NCBI GenBank assembly: GCA_034620365.1
Contig: JAQGEQ010000037.1
Coordinates: 62,001 to 126,000, forward strand
Origin: Pegea sp. RAD2-039
Taxonomy: Eukaryota; Chordata; Thaliacea; Salpida; Salpidae
DNA length: 64,000 bases
Direction: 5' to 3'
Below the pieces are notes generated by a model. That model searched no databases and had not been told where the DNA came from. It saw nothing but the letters and a program-made list of their open reading frames with translations. Positions 48,291 to 62,600 of the stretch are shown here, one piece after another. How positions within the stretch are numbered: position 1 is the stretch's first letter; each line of letters starts with the position of its first letter. The position numbers were made by a program, and so were the translations under genes.

Positions 48291-51200
48291 TCACATGTAT
48301 AGTTGTAATTGCTTGATGTCTTTATACTATTCAGTAATCAACATCAGCAGTTAATTTTGAGTTTTTCTTTGTTAATATAGATTTTAGTATTTAACAGAAA
48401 TAAGTAGTTAAGCACATTACAAAAACTTGTATAATTTTATTTTCATCTAATCTAACAATTTTTTAAAATGAAAAATTTAAATCATTTTTAATATTTGTAT
48501 AGCAGTTATTCGACTACTAAAATACAGTTAATTCAAAACTAAGTTCTAAGAATTTATATCAAAAGTTAAAAGATTTTAAATAGAAAATGATAATTTAACT
48601 TTTAATAATTAAATAGATAGAAGTTAAAAAAACGTTGCAAATAATTAAATCGGATCAAAAGTTTTTTTTATTATGCTCTACTCATAATCTTTGTTTTATG
48701 ATTTATTCTTGATTTTTATATCTAATAATGCAAGCCAAACACTAATTTAATATCTACCATTATTTTACTTTGAAAATTCTTCTTGCTTACACTTTTTCTT
48801 TTCTAATATTTTATAAGTTAATTTGTTAATTTATAATAAATATTTTAGCTTTTGTTTAGGTCAAAGCCAAATAGAAATAAAAGTTTCTATTTTGATAAAT
48901 GATATCTAGGTTCACTTTATGAAATAATTTTACAAAGTTTTCTTCAAATATATTATTATTATATCTATCTATTGACTTCTATAAATAATATGAAATTTGG
49001 AGTCACTAAATTTGAAAATAGTGTTACCAATTACGTTTTTAAAATTACTTGATTTCAATTATAAAGCAATTTATTTAGTTATAGTTAAAATGGATTTTTT
49101 TTTCTATTTTAACATTTTTAAAGGTAAATTGAAAGTAATTTATATTAAAAAAATTAAAGGATTACTTTTGTAAATATCGGAAATTTTGCAATGAGCTATT
49201 TACTTATTTTAAAATTTGAAAGAAATTATTTTATAAATTTAGTATTCTAAATAAAGATTAAACCTTTTTCTAAAACAACTTTAAAATAGTTTCAAAAACA
49301 TTTTTTTAAGATGATTTATTTTAAAGATAGTTTTTTAGAGAAATCATTTAAACGATCCGTTTAACAGCTTCAAGAAAAGTTTTTCATAAAAAGAAAAACT
49401 GCAAGCTATTAGTATTTAAATTAGTTTTCATGAATTTTACTGAAAAAAAGCTTTATACATTTAATCAAAATTGAAATTATAATTACTTTTTAATCTGTTA
49501 AAAAAATCATTTTGAGTTAGTTTATCGTTTGTATTAAATTATTCTAATTAAATGTAGAATAATCACGTCAAGAGACATTTAAATTGTTCTCAATCAATGA
49601 CAGATGATAAAGTACATAAAAAGTCACTAGCTGTTAACCATCAAGATTAAAAATTAAGCTTTAAAAGAATCTTACAATCACCATTTTTTATATTTCTCAA
49701 AAAGAATTCAACATTTTAGTAGAGATTTTATAAGAAACTTAACATATTTTAAAATCTAAAAAGTTTGAAGTATTTACATAAGCTCATATTTTGATATATA
49801 AAATAAAAATTTATTTAGTTATTATTAATTATTTTATAAATCTATACCGTTTAATTTGAATATTTAAAAAGATTTTTTACGTATATTATTTGTAGATTTT
49901 TTAAAGTTATATAAATAAATCGTTTAAACAATTTTAAATACATTTATTTGCCTCAATATGGTTTTCTTAACTTTATTTAATTATCAATAAAAGATAAATA
50001 ATTACTGAAATCTTCAATAAACTGTTATATAAACAAGTTTTATAGAAAAAAATAAAAGTTAAATTTATTTTGACATTCAAGTTTTTTATACAAACATTTT
50101 TGTTTGAATTAGTAAATATTTTGCCAGCTCAAAGTTTTCAAGTAATTTTAACATAAAGTCATTGCTAAGTTATATAATCATTTCAGTAAAAAATCAAAAT
50201 ATCAAATAGTTTTATTATTAATTATCTAATCATTAATAAGTAAATGAATTATCAAATAATTTTTTTCAAATTTATTTTTTTTATTTCTTTGTTATTTGGT
50301 TAAAATTTAATAATTTTGTTTCAGTTAGTTGTGGCTCAAAAGATTGACGTAGATTTAAACGAGTCATCAAGCATACGATTAAACGTTTCTATAAATTAAA
50401 TCTTTGTTTTATTCTATTATCTTGAAAAAGACTTCCAAAGATTTTCTAGAAACAAATTTTCTAGAATTTAAAGAGAAAAGATTGGTTGGAATCAAATCTC
50501 ACTTTCGGTCATTCAATAAAAGTTTATTTTACAAGATTTTATTATTTTCATCTTTTTAAGATTAAACTTATTTTTAACTTTTAATAGAAGTTATTGACTT
50601 ATAGCGTTTATAATTCGTAACAAATTTAAAACGGGTGACGAGATGTAATAAGAAAAAAATTCTAAAAGCAAATTAATTCTAAAAAACATGAAATTAATTA
50701 AACTTTTTAAGCCAATAAGAAATTATAGATAAACGTTTAAAATTACAAACGTGACAAAATTATTGTTTTGGAAGCACAAAAATTTAAAGAGTTTTGTAAA
50801 AATAAAAAGTTTAATAAAGTTTACAATATTAGTTGAAATCGTAAAGTATTGATAGCTACATTGTTAATTTTAAACAGAAGCAACTAATAAACTTGAATAG
50901 CTCACCAATAAGGTTTATAATTTCAAAAGCCCAAGGCGTTTAAAGTTGCAAAAATTCAATTGAAACACGAAAAATATGTTTAAATTTTGTATGAATTGTA
51001 TTTAGTTGGCACATAACAGTGTTTAAGATGTAAAACTTAAATTAGAGAATAATTATTGACGTTTAAATTACCCTCAGACACGTTTTTAATTAATTTTTAC
51101 TTCTGTTTGAACTGATAAACAGTTACCAGATAATTACCGATCAAAACGTCACTTAAAAGCTTGTAAAGAGAAAGTTTCAAAATTAAATTGCAACTTTTTA

Positions 51201-51779
51201 TTTTGTGATGAAACTAAAAGATTGTTTCAATAACTTTTTTAATCTTAAAAAACATAGAAGACAAAACTGATCTTATTGTAAATAAGTTTTCAATTTTATG
51301 TTCAATTTTTTATTCTCAATTATTATCATGATTATCAATGAAAATTTTGAGAAATCAATTTAAACTTTTTTTACTTATAAATCCATACAAATTTGATCCT
51401 CTATATTTTACTATCTTTTGTTTTTTGATCCCCTAAATACTTCGTGGGAATTTTTTCGAGAAGAATTTTAATTGAGCTGTTTACAAAAATTTATAGAAAT
51501 TTGTAGACAATTGAATAAACGATTTAATAAATATTGAATATAATATTTTATCAATGACATCATTAAAAGTTTTTTAATCCCAACTTTTAAGGTGTGTTTC
51601 AAATAAATATAAATAATTTTATATTCGGGCAAATGGAATGAAAATATATCTGAAAGCAGTTTTCGGGAATCTTAATTTTATAGGTAGCAAAACGTAACAA
51701 AGAATCAAATATATATTTGCCAAACAAAGCAAACTTTCCTAAGACTTCCTACAAAATCACTCAAGCATGAGAATTTATT

Positions 51780-51990
51780 TTATCAATATCTTATTTCAAA
51801 TGGCCCACAGCTTGTAGAGATTTAGTGACGGGCGTGACACACCAACCCTTAGGACAGTTTTTCAAGTTAGCACGTTTCACCTTTTTATAATCACGTGATA
51901 AAAATGCCTTTTTTTTAGTTATCACATCAACAACAGTTTATCTCTAGTCTATTTCGCATTTTAGCCAAAATTGTTGAAGGTTAGAGAAAT
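51780..51990. promoter_or_regulatory. GC-richer island, possible promoter of an unseen transcript
   Basis: It stands out from very AT-rich flanks. It contains CACGTGA near 51894, a C-rich stretch (ACACACCAACCCTTAGG) and a T-run before ATCACATCAACAAC. It could be a promoter or leader exon, for example of the GPCR gene starting 4.7 kb downstream, or a remnant of inserted DNA. No ORF. Confidence 0.2.
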
Positions 51991-54900
51991 AGAAGAGATT
52001 ATTTTTTTTGTTTTATTTTCTGATGTACAAAAAATTTTTGTTTTATTTATTTATTTTACTTAAAAAAAATTTTTGTTAGAAGTTTTTTATCACAATGAAA
52101 CTCATTTATAAAAAGAAACTTTTTAAATATTATAGAAAATTAATAAATACAGAATATTTTTATGATTAATTTTTACTTAAATCAGATATAAAGATGTAAA
52201 AATATCTATTTTTCAATAAGATTTAATTAATACAATAAATTTTATATATAAAGTAATTAGTTTTCACCTTTTACTATCATGCAATATTTTTATCCTTCTA
52301 AATCTTTAAATCTTTTTAAATTAATTCAAATAAAATTATGTTTGTAATAAATACAACTTCTCAAGTTTTATAAAATATCTGAACGAAACAATTTCTTTTA
52401 TCTTTTCCTAAGATACATGTTTAATTGCTTCTTTGAAAATCTTTATTGACAAAGTAATTAGTCCATTGGTACTTACTAATTTCTAAAAGTTTAACGAAAA
52501 TAAGATGTTAAGAATCATGCTAACAAATCATTTGAAAATAATAAAGCTTTGTTTTTGAGTGATGAAGAGATTTAGTTTTTGAAAACTTTTTTATCATAAT
52601 ACGTAAAAGCATAAAATATTTGAATACTTGAATTTACGATTTAGTAAAAGAATGTTTTTAGTAGACTTGTTTTCTGATTTGTATGCATCATTCGTAAAAT
52701 ATCATAAGCCGTTTAAGTCTATTTTTATTATTGATTTGTTTAATTTACGTTGGCGTAATAGTTTACAATAAATGTTGTTTAGTCAGATTTAGTCAGCTAA
52801 TTATTTTTATGTTTTGATCTAAATATAAACTTTCGTTTATTTCAATTTTTGTTCAAAAACTCTTATAAATAAAAATTAATTTTTTTGTTAATCTGAATTA
52901 GCTTCAATTTCTGTAAATTTTTGATAATTTTTGTGATTTAGATGAAATATAATTTCTTTATGAAGAAATAGTTCACTTGAACAATAAACTATTTTTCTAT
53001 TTTTTAAACATTTATAAAAAACCAAAACATAAACTATTTGGATAAATTAAAAAAACTGGTTGACGGATTTTAAGAATTTGAATTTTTAACTCAGAGTAAA
53101 TGTAATAATATTTTTAAATTTTTACGAAAAAATTGTTCTGTAACTGTACTCTTTACAAAAGAACTAAGCTTGCTATTGAAATATGAATGATTTATTCTAA
53201 TAGTTATATTCATTTCTTATATTACGTTTTGTATCCTAAAAAATCTTTCAAAAACTACATGAAAAACTTTTAGTCAGTAATTCAATTTTTTTTAATCGAA
53301 AAGATTTCTTTAAATGTTCTTACAAAATCAGTAACTTTTAAATTTGGAAACTTTAAAATTTATGTAAAGGAAACTACATAAGCCTTATAAACATTTTATG
53401 ATTTTATTTATTTAAAGAAAAACTTTAATGTTATAACATAACTCTTTCAAAGTTACTCATGATAACTTATACAGAATTGCAAATAGGACAACAATCAGTA
53501 ATTTATTTAGCTGTGATGAAAAATGGTTTTATTTGTTATCATTTATGCATGATTTGTTATCATTAATAGTTTTGAGTGAATAGCTAAGTCAAAAATATAC
53601 GATTAAATTTTATGAGCTATAATTGTCAAGATTTATTCTGTTTACAAAAAATTAAAACGTTTTGTTATTGTAACCTTATTGGTGGTTATATAGATATTAT
53701 TCTCTACTTTAACAAATGAATATTTTTTCTTGTCGCTTTGAAAACTATCTTTTAAAAATTTATTTTTTTTTTATATTATTTATTCTGTTTGCTTTTATTT
53801 TCTTTTAAAAAATAGCCAATCAATATTTGAAAAATTTTGGTCTGTCTTGTATCTTAAGGGTAAAAAAGTTAAAATAAATGTTTATATGAAGTAAGTCACT
53901 TATTTTTTATTTAAACAATTCTAAATACAAAAGAATAAAAAATATTTTTATCGGTTTTTTTATGTTTTAAATAAAGATTTTATTATAAATCAATTTTTAG
54001 TATTAAGTTTTCCAGAATTTCTTTATATATTTGACTTTCTAATGAAATAATTTGTAATTTTGTAAAAGTTCAATTTCAAGTTCTATTAATTAATTACGAA
54101 AGTAATAATTGAAGTCTCTAAATTACGGTTTTTTTTTACCTGTTAACTTTTTTCAAATCTTAGTTAGTTATAAAATGATTGAGTTGATATTAGTAATTTA
54201 TATAATCTATATAATTTATAGCTTCAACAACAAAATATGAGCCAATAATAAAGGTAATAATAAATTTTGTTATTAGTCACAGTTCAGTCTCTATCATTTT
54301 TTTTTTACTTCAAAAACATTAAGTTCATGATTACCATATGAAAACTGTTATTTTGAAGTCTTAGACTTTATTAATTTTTCGTTTGCAGTAGCTAGAACAA
54401 AAGTAACGCTTGAGTAGCTAACAGCTTTTATACAGAGTAAAATTATAGGGCTGAAAATTGCGCTTACATTTGTTTAATGATATAGTGATTATATTATATA
54501 GTATCAAAGTTTCTTTGTATATAAAAGCTTGAAAAGAGTAGTCAAGAATGATGTTCATTCTTTTTAATGTTCAGAATGTTAAAGGTAAAGCTTGTTGTAT
54601 GATGTAACTCACTTTATTTCAATGAAAGCAATTTGAATATTTTTTAGAAGTTAATTTTCACAAGTATGTAATTTCAAGTTTTGGTGAAGTTGTGCTTAAA
54701 AGATAAATATTGATGAATTTGTCGCTAAAAGTAAATAATTAAAAATAATTAATTAGGAGATTATTTTACCTCCAATGGTCAAGTTTAAGAAATGATTTAT
54801 GGTAAGATAATAAAAGTAATTGAGAAATTATTCAAATTTTAACATTCATATTCAACAATTTAATCTTGGTTTGTTCATTAATATATAATTTGTTAAAAGT

Positions 54901-55335
54901 TAACCAAAAAAATTTAATTAAAAGTTTCAATAAAATTTTTTCGAACATTTTTACTGATATTAAAATTTAAACGACTAAAAAATAACTTCTTAAATTATAA
55001 AATTGCCTGAAATGACTCATTTCATCATTTATCATATAATTTTACGAAAAAACTTTTAATAAAATCAGTAATGTACCCATCAGTCGTTAAAAATTCTCTT
55101 TCCACTGGCTATTCAGCTAAAAAAAATAATTCCAAGAAACTTATTTATGTTCTTCTTGTGAAAAGTGTTTTTTAACATTAATATGAGAAAAGCTTATATG
55201 TAAGGCTTCTTTTCAAAAGAATCTTCTAGGTTTATAAAATTGTTAAGTTTTTAGAAAGTTTTAAGTTTAAATTAAAAAACAATTTCATATTTCAGTTGGT
55301 ATATTAATAATGTTTGTTGGTCTCTTACAGTTTAT

Positions 55336-55501
55336 CTTTCTAGACAAGTGTAGAAAATTTTTATACCACAGTCTGATTTTCAAAAACAATACATCACTTG
55401 TACCAGCAAAAAACTATTCTTTAATAGAAAAATTAGTTCAGCGCAAACAGTTCTTAGATGGTTGTTCAAACATTTTTTCATCTTCTTTTAATCTCTGTTA
55501 A
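55336..55501 (+). other. Possible orphan terminal exon, cysteine-containing
   Basis: After a TTTCTAG acceptor a phase-1 frame reads DKCRKFLYHSLIFKNNTS and continues to GCSNIFSSSFNLC and TAA (55499-55501). It has three Cys and two N-glycosylation-type sites, like an extracellular module. Phase 1 matches the EGF exons of the gene downstream, but this frame terminates and I see no upstream partner exon. It may be a decayed exon or chance. Confidence 0.2.
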
Positions 55502-56657
55502 AAGTATTATTCAAGTGTTATCTTTATTATTAACTGTAAACCATATTTATTTTGCATAATTACCGTCAAAATAGTTCAACTGTATTTTGATATCATAATT
55601 TTAATAATAATTACTTATTTTAGAGTAAATTTCATTTAATCTTGTTTTCTAACTTTCCACCTAGGATTTTCAAAATTATATTTTGCATGTATCACCTTTT
55701 AACGCTCATTATGATTTTCAAAATTTCATTATGTAAATACCAACTTTTTTTTAATTTTAAAGAAAAAATGTTTAAAGGATAATTACCCATTCAAGAAATA
55801 AAAACTTAACAAAGCATATCACAAAAAATTGTGTCTTATATTTTAAAGTTTATACCAAAATATTTAGTTTCTAAATAAAGGACAGATTTTTTTATTTGAT
55901 TAGAAACTTTTTTTATTTATTTTATTTTTTAAGTTTATGGTTCTTAAGAAAACTCTATTTCTATCTTTTCACTTTTACCAGACAATGATGTCTTAATAAT
56001 TAAAAACGTTTTAGCACTGTTAAAATTTATCTATTTTATGCAGTTACATTAAATAATTACAGATAAGAAAAGTTATTTTTTTGCAAGTAGAAATAATAAT
56101 AGGGTCATAGAAGTTCTGAAATTAAATAGTATTTGGTTTAAAGTGTTTTGAAATTGAGTTTGACTTAGAAGGAAAATAAAAAAGCTGTAATTTATTAAGG
56201 AACTTTAGTTTGATGTTATGGAGAAAGGCTCTTCAGTCGTTCAATAGCAGACTCATGCATAATCCGACAATCGTTTACTTAATTTAAAATTTTGAAATAG
56301 TGATGCTTAAAGATACATCAATTTTCTTTTAGTTAAATTAGTTCAATAAAAAAACAAGTCATTTCAGAAAACCTAAATATGATGACTTTAAGTAAGGTCA
56401 GGTAGTAATGAAAGTATCAAGTACAGTATTTGGCTCTAAATAAATGCAATCAAGCATGAAGTAACGTAATGTACGTAGCCAGTATGAGTTTCATGTATAC
56501 ATTAGTCACCAAAGATACAAATCAAAGACATAAATGGTTTTTATTAGAATATAAATCTCAAGATGAAATATTTTTCATTTACAGAATTTATCTGAATTTC
56601 ATAAATTATTTTAACAGGTGGAATTAAACTAAGCGTTAAAAAATTAATAAAATTACA

Positions 56658-59600
56658 ATGAATTTGATAAATCTTTTCTATTTGAGTATTTTTGGGTGGC
56701 TGATAACAACGGCGTGTTCACAAGAAGAAAATCGTGGTTAGTATAAAATACAATTTTTATATTTTACGAAATTATAATATTAGTGAAAATTATTCAATTT
56801 TTCAAAACTTTCTATCAGTAGCTTATCGTAGAAAAACTCCTTAATTACCAGCCAAGCATCTTGAATGAGGTTATGATCTAATTTATAAAAAGTTTATAAT
56901 CTTCTTGTTGCTTAACATTTTGCTAACTACAAAATCTAAGTTTTAATTCAATTTATTTTCGAAACTTTCAAAAAACGCGTTTGTAATTTTTTAAGATATT
57001 TAAAGTTTATTCGCATATTCTTAAATCGAATTGCCAAAAAAAAAAACGAATAACATAGAAATGAACATTCTGTGGTTAGAAAAATAGTCTTACTTCTCTA
57101 TAATAAAAATATTACAAATATTTTTAATGAACATTTAAATTTTTATTCTGAATCAAAAAGATTTAATGAAAGTCTTAAGAACTTTTAATTTATCTTTTAT
57201 AATTTGATGAAATTATAAGATTTGGTTAAAATCTAGGCATAAATAAAGTTTTTGGAATATTAAAACATTGATATTAAAAAATATTTGTTAGTAATTTGAT
57301 CCTTCATATAAAGTAACTTTGTGAAATAGATTTCTGAAAGAAATTTAAGAGGTTAAACTTTACATAGAATAACTTTAAACTTTAAATTAAATTTGTTAAT
57401 AGTTTGACGTCTTTTAGTAATTCTATAAATCATCATTTACGTTATTAATCTGTCAATTTAAAGCTACAAAAATACCTTTTTAACTAAATTGCTCAAACTA
57501 TGTGTCAAAAACAACAAAAAGTCGAAAATAAATTATCATCATTTGAAGAAAATCTTTTTATATTTTTTTAGTTTTTTAAGGTAGCAGTTACAAAACCTTA
57601 TTATTCTGATTGAATCTATCAACTTTAATTTAAATTGTTAATTTTTTTCTCAATTTTAATCTGTATAATATGTAATAATATACTTATTTTATTCTCATAG
57701 AATAACACAAACTATTTACAATTTATATACAAACCATTTTACATGATATTTAATTATAATATTTTCTAATTTAGATTTTATTACAAAAATAAATAGTTTA
57801 TTTATAACCATAGAATGAATAAAGCAATATAACATATTTTACTAGCTTCAAAAGTCATAATATTTTCTCATAACTATTTATAACAAAACTATCTGAAAAG
57901 AAATTTTTATTTACTAGACAATCTAAATAAATAAATATAGTTTTAAAGCCTTATTTCTAGCAACAGCAGTTTGATTAACATTTTAAATTTTAACTTACCA
58001 AAAGAAATAACCAATATTTACAAGTAAATTACTTCTTAAGTTTTTTTTTAACTTTAAAACTTATAAAGTAAATTGAAAATTAAACTTTTTTATTGTATTT
58101 TGAAATGAGAGGTTTTTGGTAGAAAATATGTTTTTTGAAATTTATTATAGAAATTATTTTCTTAAAACGTTTTTGTGATTTTTTACTAGTTCATTATGAA
58201 TATCAAACCGTTTCTAATGTTATCAGTTCTTGACAGTTTTCAGTTTCTAAAGTTTTGTTTGAAAATTTAGGCTCAATTTTATTTTATTTTATAGAAACAA
58301 GAAAATTTGTAGTCAAACTAAACTGTTCTACTGAAGACGAATGCAGTAAAATTCTTGACACAATAAACTCTTCTCTAGCTTCTGTTAACCTTACAGATGT
58401 AGAAGACCCATTTATAGGTTTAACTATTTGTTTAATATAAACATCAGCTTGTTTTTATTGTGCTACTAAAACTTAATTTATTAAAATATATAATTTGGTG
58501 ATAAAAAAGTATAATTTTTATTTGACTAAATTTCATTTAATTTATTAGACAAGAAAATTAATTTAAACTTTATAGCTAGAAAGTTTTATTTTAAATTATA
58601 TATATAAATTAACATTCTCTGTTTTATCATCAGTTTTTGTTACTTCTAACAAACTCAAAGTCCTGATTATATAAAATTAAAAGCTTTATTGCTAAACTTT
58701 TTAGGTATTAAAGATTAAATGTAAAATTCATTAAACAACGTAACCAAAACTTTTTTTACTTTTTAATGTTTTTCTTAAGAAATCTAACAAATTAAAAGCT
58801 ATGAAATAACCAAATGTGTTTAATATTGATAGATCTGGATGAATGTCAACAATTAGTTTCTCCTTGTCCTGAACTGACTAACTGTACCAGCACTTTTTAC
58901 AGTTACAAATGTTTATGTATATCAGGTTATGTCACCTACTCTGAAGGAATAAATCCTTCAAATGTGTCATGCATAGGTAAGAAGTTAGATTTATTTTGAA
59001 TAATAGATATGTTTTAAACATCAGTAATCAAGAAGAAGTTTTTTATTTGTAGAATTAAAATGATGAGATAGAATTACAAAAATCTTATTAATGAATAATT
59101 TTTTAGATGTTAATGAATGTGAGCTGAATGTGGATGATCAAATGAATTGTTCATCTAATGCTACTTGTATCAACTTAGATGGTAGTTACACTTGTGAGTG
59201 TAAAGATGGATTCAGAGATCTTGATCCAACAAACCCAGGGAGATTCTGTGAAGGTAACATAAGTTGTAAATTGATTTATTAATCAGAAATCAAACCTAGT
59301 AGAAAAGCAAGTATTTAAATTAGACTCAGAAATTATCTTCCAATCTTTTGAAAAGATCTGATAAACGGAATAACTCTTAGAATAGAAAAATTTATTTATT
59401 TTAATATTCAAAAGTTTTAAAGAAGTTTAAGGTTATTTCTATGTAAATAAAATATTTATAAAAAAAAATTCAACAAACAATTATTTAACTTGTTAACAAC
59501 ATTCTCTAAATAAAATCAAACTATTTAGTTTATAGTTAACTATATATATTTTTAATAAAATATTTTGATTAAAACTTTTGTTATTATAGAGCTACCTTGT

Positions 59601-62600
59601 TCAGTTCCAAATATTGACTTCGGATATATCACTTGTAATAAATCAATTGTTCCAAATGAATGTCAGTTGATTTGTTTTGACGGATTTGAGTATAGGGATG
59701 AAAGTAAAAGTGTCGTTAAATGTACAGAGAAAGTTGACGAGAAGGCTACAGTAAATATAGGCCTCCTAACAAAATGCACTGGTAAGCTTAATTTCTTTAA
59801 CAGATTTTTGCAACTTTTTTATTGATAAAATTAATTTTGATGTAGCTAATAAAGCATATGTGATATTTCTGCAATTTCTAAAAGTTTGGAAATTGAAAAA
59901 CCACTAAAGGATAACTTCTTTTTGAAATAAATTTCCTTTTATACATAAATAATTGCACAATGAAGAATAAAAGCTAAATGAGTGAAACAGAATCATTTAA
60001 TTAAAAGAAGAATTTAATTAAAAAGCACATTAATTATCATAGCAGCTTAAGGTTCTGTTTAAAAGAATAATTTTTCATTTAATTTATTCATAAACATAAT
60101 ATATAAAAAACCAGTGTTTTATCTAGGATTAAACTTCCGTTTAGTTAAGTGTTTTCTTTTTTTTTGACGTTCGTTTGTTGATCGAAATTCGAGACCACAA
60201 TTTTGTTATTTTTTAACTGTAAAGTGAAATCTGTTAAAATCTTAAAATCAGTCTTCAAAACAATATTTGCATTCAAAAAATAAATATTTTTAAAGCAGTA
60301 TCGACGGCAACAACACAAGCATACATCGATGAGACTACAAGACCATATTCTGTAACAAAAGCAACTACTCTAAGCTCTTTAAGTGATGCTACTAACGCAA
60401 TAATATCAATTACATCAGGTTAGAAACATAAAAAAGATCAAATAATATCCATTTAAATTAATATTCTTAACACTAACTGTATAAACATAATACTTTTAAT
60501 ACCTACAATGTAGAAATAATTGAATTTGATAGTTAAGGTTTATTTTATTAACTTTTTAGAACCAGTCAATGATTTTACTGAAGAACTGAGTACTGTACAA
60601 GCCTTTACATTTGAAGTTACTACAGAAGAGCAAACTTCGGCTGTAGATAGAACTACTGCATCTTATATCGAAGCCACTGTAAGTTCAACAACTTTCAAAA
60701 GTATGCCACAAAATAAAATTAAAATCGAAATAAATGTTTTTATCCAAATTGTATAAATCTTTTTTCGTTTTTACCATTGAAAATATTTAATTGGTTAATT
60801 TCATTTTATACTAAATACCTCTAATTGTTCCATTTAAACGTTTCTTGTTATGACTGAACTATTTGAACAATTTTTTATCAGACTTTAACACCTGATAACT
60901 TGACTGAAAGTAATATAGAAGACGTGGCTGAAGAACTTTTGAATGATGTACAATCGATTTTCGGTGAGCTCAAATTCAAACAAAATATTTCTCATTATTA
61001 TTATGATTTTCTCAGTAAAATCTCAAGTTTTTATCTCACAAAGAATTGATATTCAAATTCAATTTATCTTTTTTTCATGAGTTAAAAACATTTTTTTGGT
61101 ATTTTTAAATCTTCAAAAAGCATATTTATTGAATTTTTAAAAGTAAATTATAAAGAATTGTTTATATTTAAAAGAAATAAATGACTCTATTTCTATTTAC
61201 TTTAATCTTGATTATCTTACTTCTAAATTTCCTTAATCTGTTATAGACATCCTTTCTGATTATAAATATGCTCATTATTTTGATTTCCAATAAACTCTAT
61301 AAACGTTCACCCAAGCAAGCATAACACAATTAAATTCTCAAAACTTATTCTTATTAATATGTCGTATTTATATGCTTGGTTGACTAATCAATGTATTTAC
61401 GGTCGTCTTTATATATACGATGTATACATACCTCGCCCTTCCTGAATAAGTAAGATATCTTCTAAACAAATATCACGATTTGTTGAGTTTTGCTGTGTTT
61501 GTAAAAAATTATGACAAAAACGAGATAGAATACCGCGTTTAAACTAACCACAAAATGGTTTTTTTTTTAAATTTGTTTTAACTTTGATCTTCCGGTTATT
61601 TTTTTTATTTTTTTTAGATAAAACTACTACACCAAATGCAACAGTGGTAAATACTATTGTTGAAAACTTGGAAAAAATTATTTTTTCAAACATTACTATT
61701 AACAAAAAAGTTGCAACAGACCTTTTAAGAGTCATTACAACTTTCTTATCATCAGACACAGACACAGGTATTTAAATCATAAAATTAAAAATCATTAATA
61801 ATTGTTTTGATCTTTTACTTCTGTAGATGCTGGTGCTCCTGATACTAACAAATTTGCTCTTCTGACTGACCAGATTCTTCTAAACATTCAATTACCAGGA
61901 AATCAAACAAGTTTTGAAGTTGTCTCTGAAAGTTCAAGCTATGGAGCAGTTGATGTAGATCTGCAATCTACTCAAGGTTTCAAAATATGAGACTTTTTTA
62001 ATTCAAATTTAAACTATAATACCGAGAATACCTATAATTGATAGCACAGTATTTAAAAACTATTAAAATGCCAAAATATATTTGATCTATCATTTCAGGA
62101 TTGTATTTTTCTCTTCCTGATGGCTTAGCAAATAATCTTTTAGTTTCTGGAATAAGCATTCCTTCTACTTTACCTATCAAAGGCGTAGTAAGCTGAAATT
62201 ACTCTTCAAAGATTCTGATTTTTCTAAAACGGTTTTATCTTTCAGAAAAGGATTTCCTTCCTTGCGTTTGAAGATGCCAAATTATATCAAACAAAAACTG
62301 GAACAGTGATTAAAAAATCTAAAGAAATTGATCTTTCAAAAGCTGGCTCCTTCATAGTAAATAGTCCAGTAATTGGTTCAACTGTCAAAGGACTTCAAAT
62401 TAGAAACCTTTCAGACCCAGTTATTATCAAGTAAATAAATTAATTATTTCAAAATAAATTGAATTTTTTACATTTTCTGTCACTTAATGATTTAATATTG
62501 AAGAAATAGTTTAGAAATTAACAAGTTTTTTTAACCGTATCTCATTTTTAGTTTGTCTCACGTTCATTGTTTTTCATCATCTAATTTTCTAAAAGATTTT

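Larger units (their letters stand above)
48291..56657. other. Long AT-rich intergenic region
   Basis: About 8.4 kb without a confident gene. It is A/T homopolymer-rich with dense stops. Two spots differ: 51780-51990 is less AT-rich with a CACGTGA motif, and 55336-55501 is an open frame after a good acceptor, listed separately. Near 56616-56627 a TTTTAACAG acceptor precedes the adhesion-GPCR start codon, so a non-coding leader exon may lie somewhere in this region. Confidence 0.45.

Noticed and set aside
51830-51860. Minus strand GTGTGTCACGCCCGTCAC resembles the 3' end of small-subunit rRNA
   Set aside because: Only about 15 bases resemble it, with a base missing in the core, and no neighbouring rRNA sequence is recognisable.
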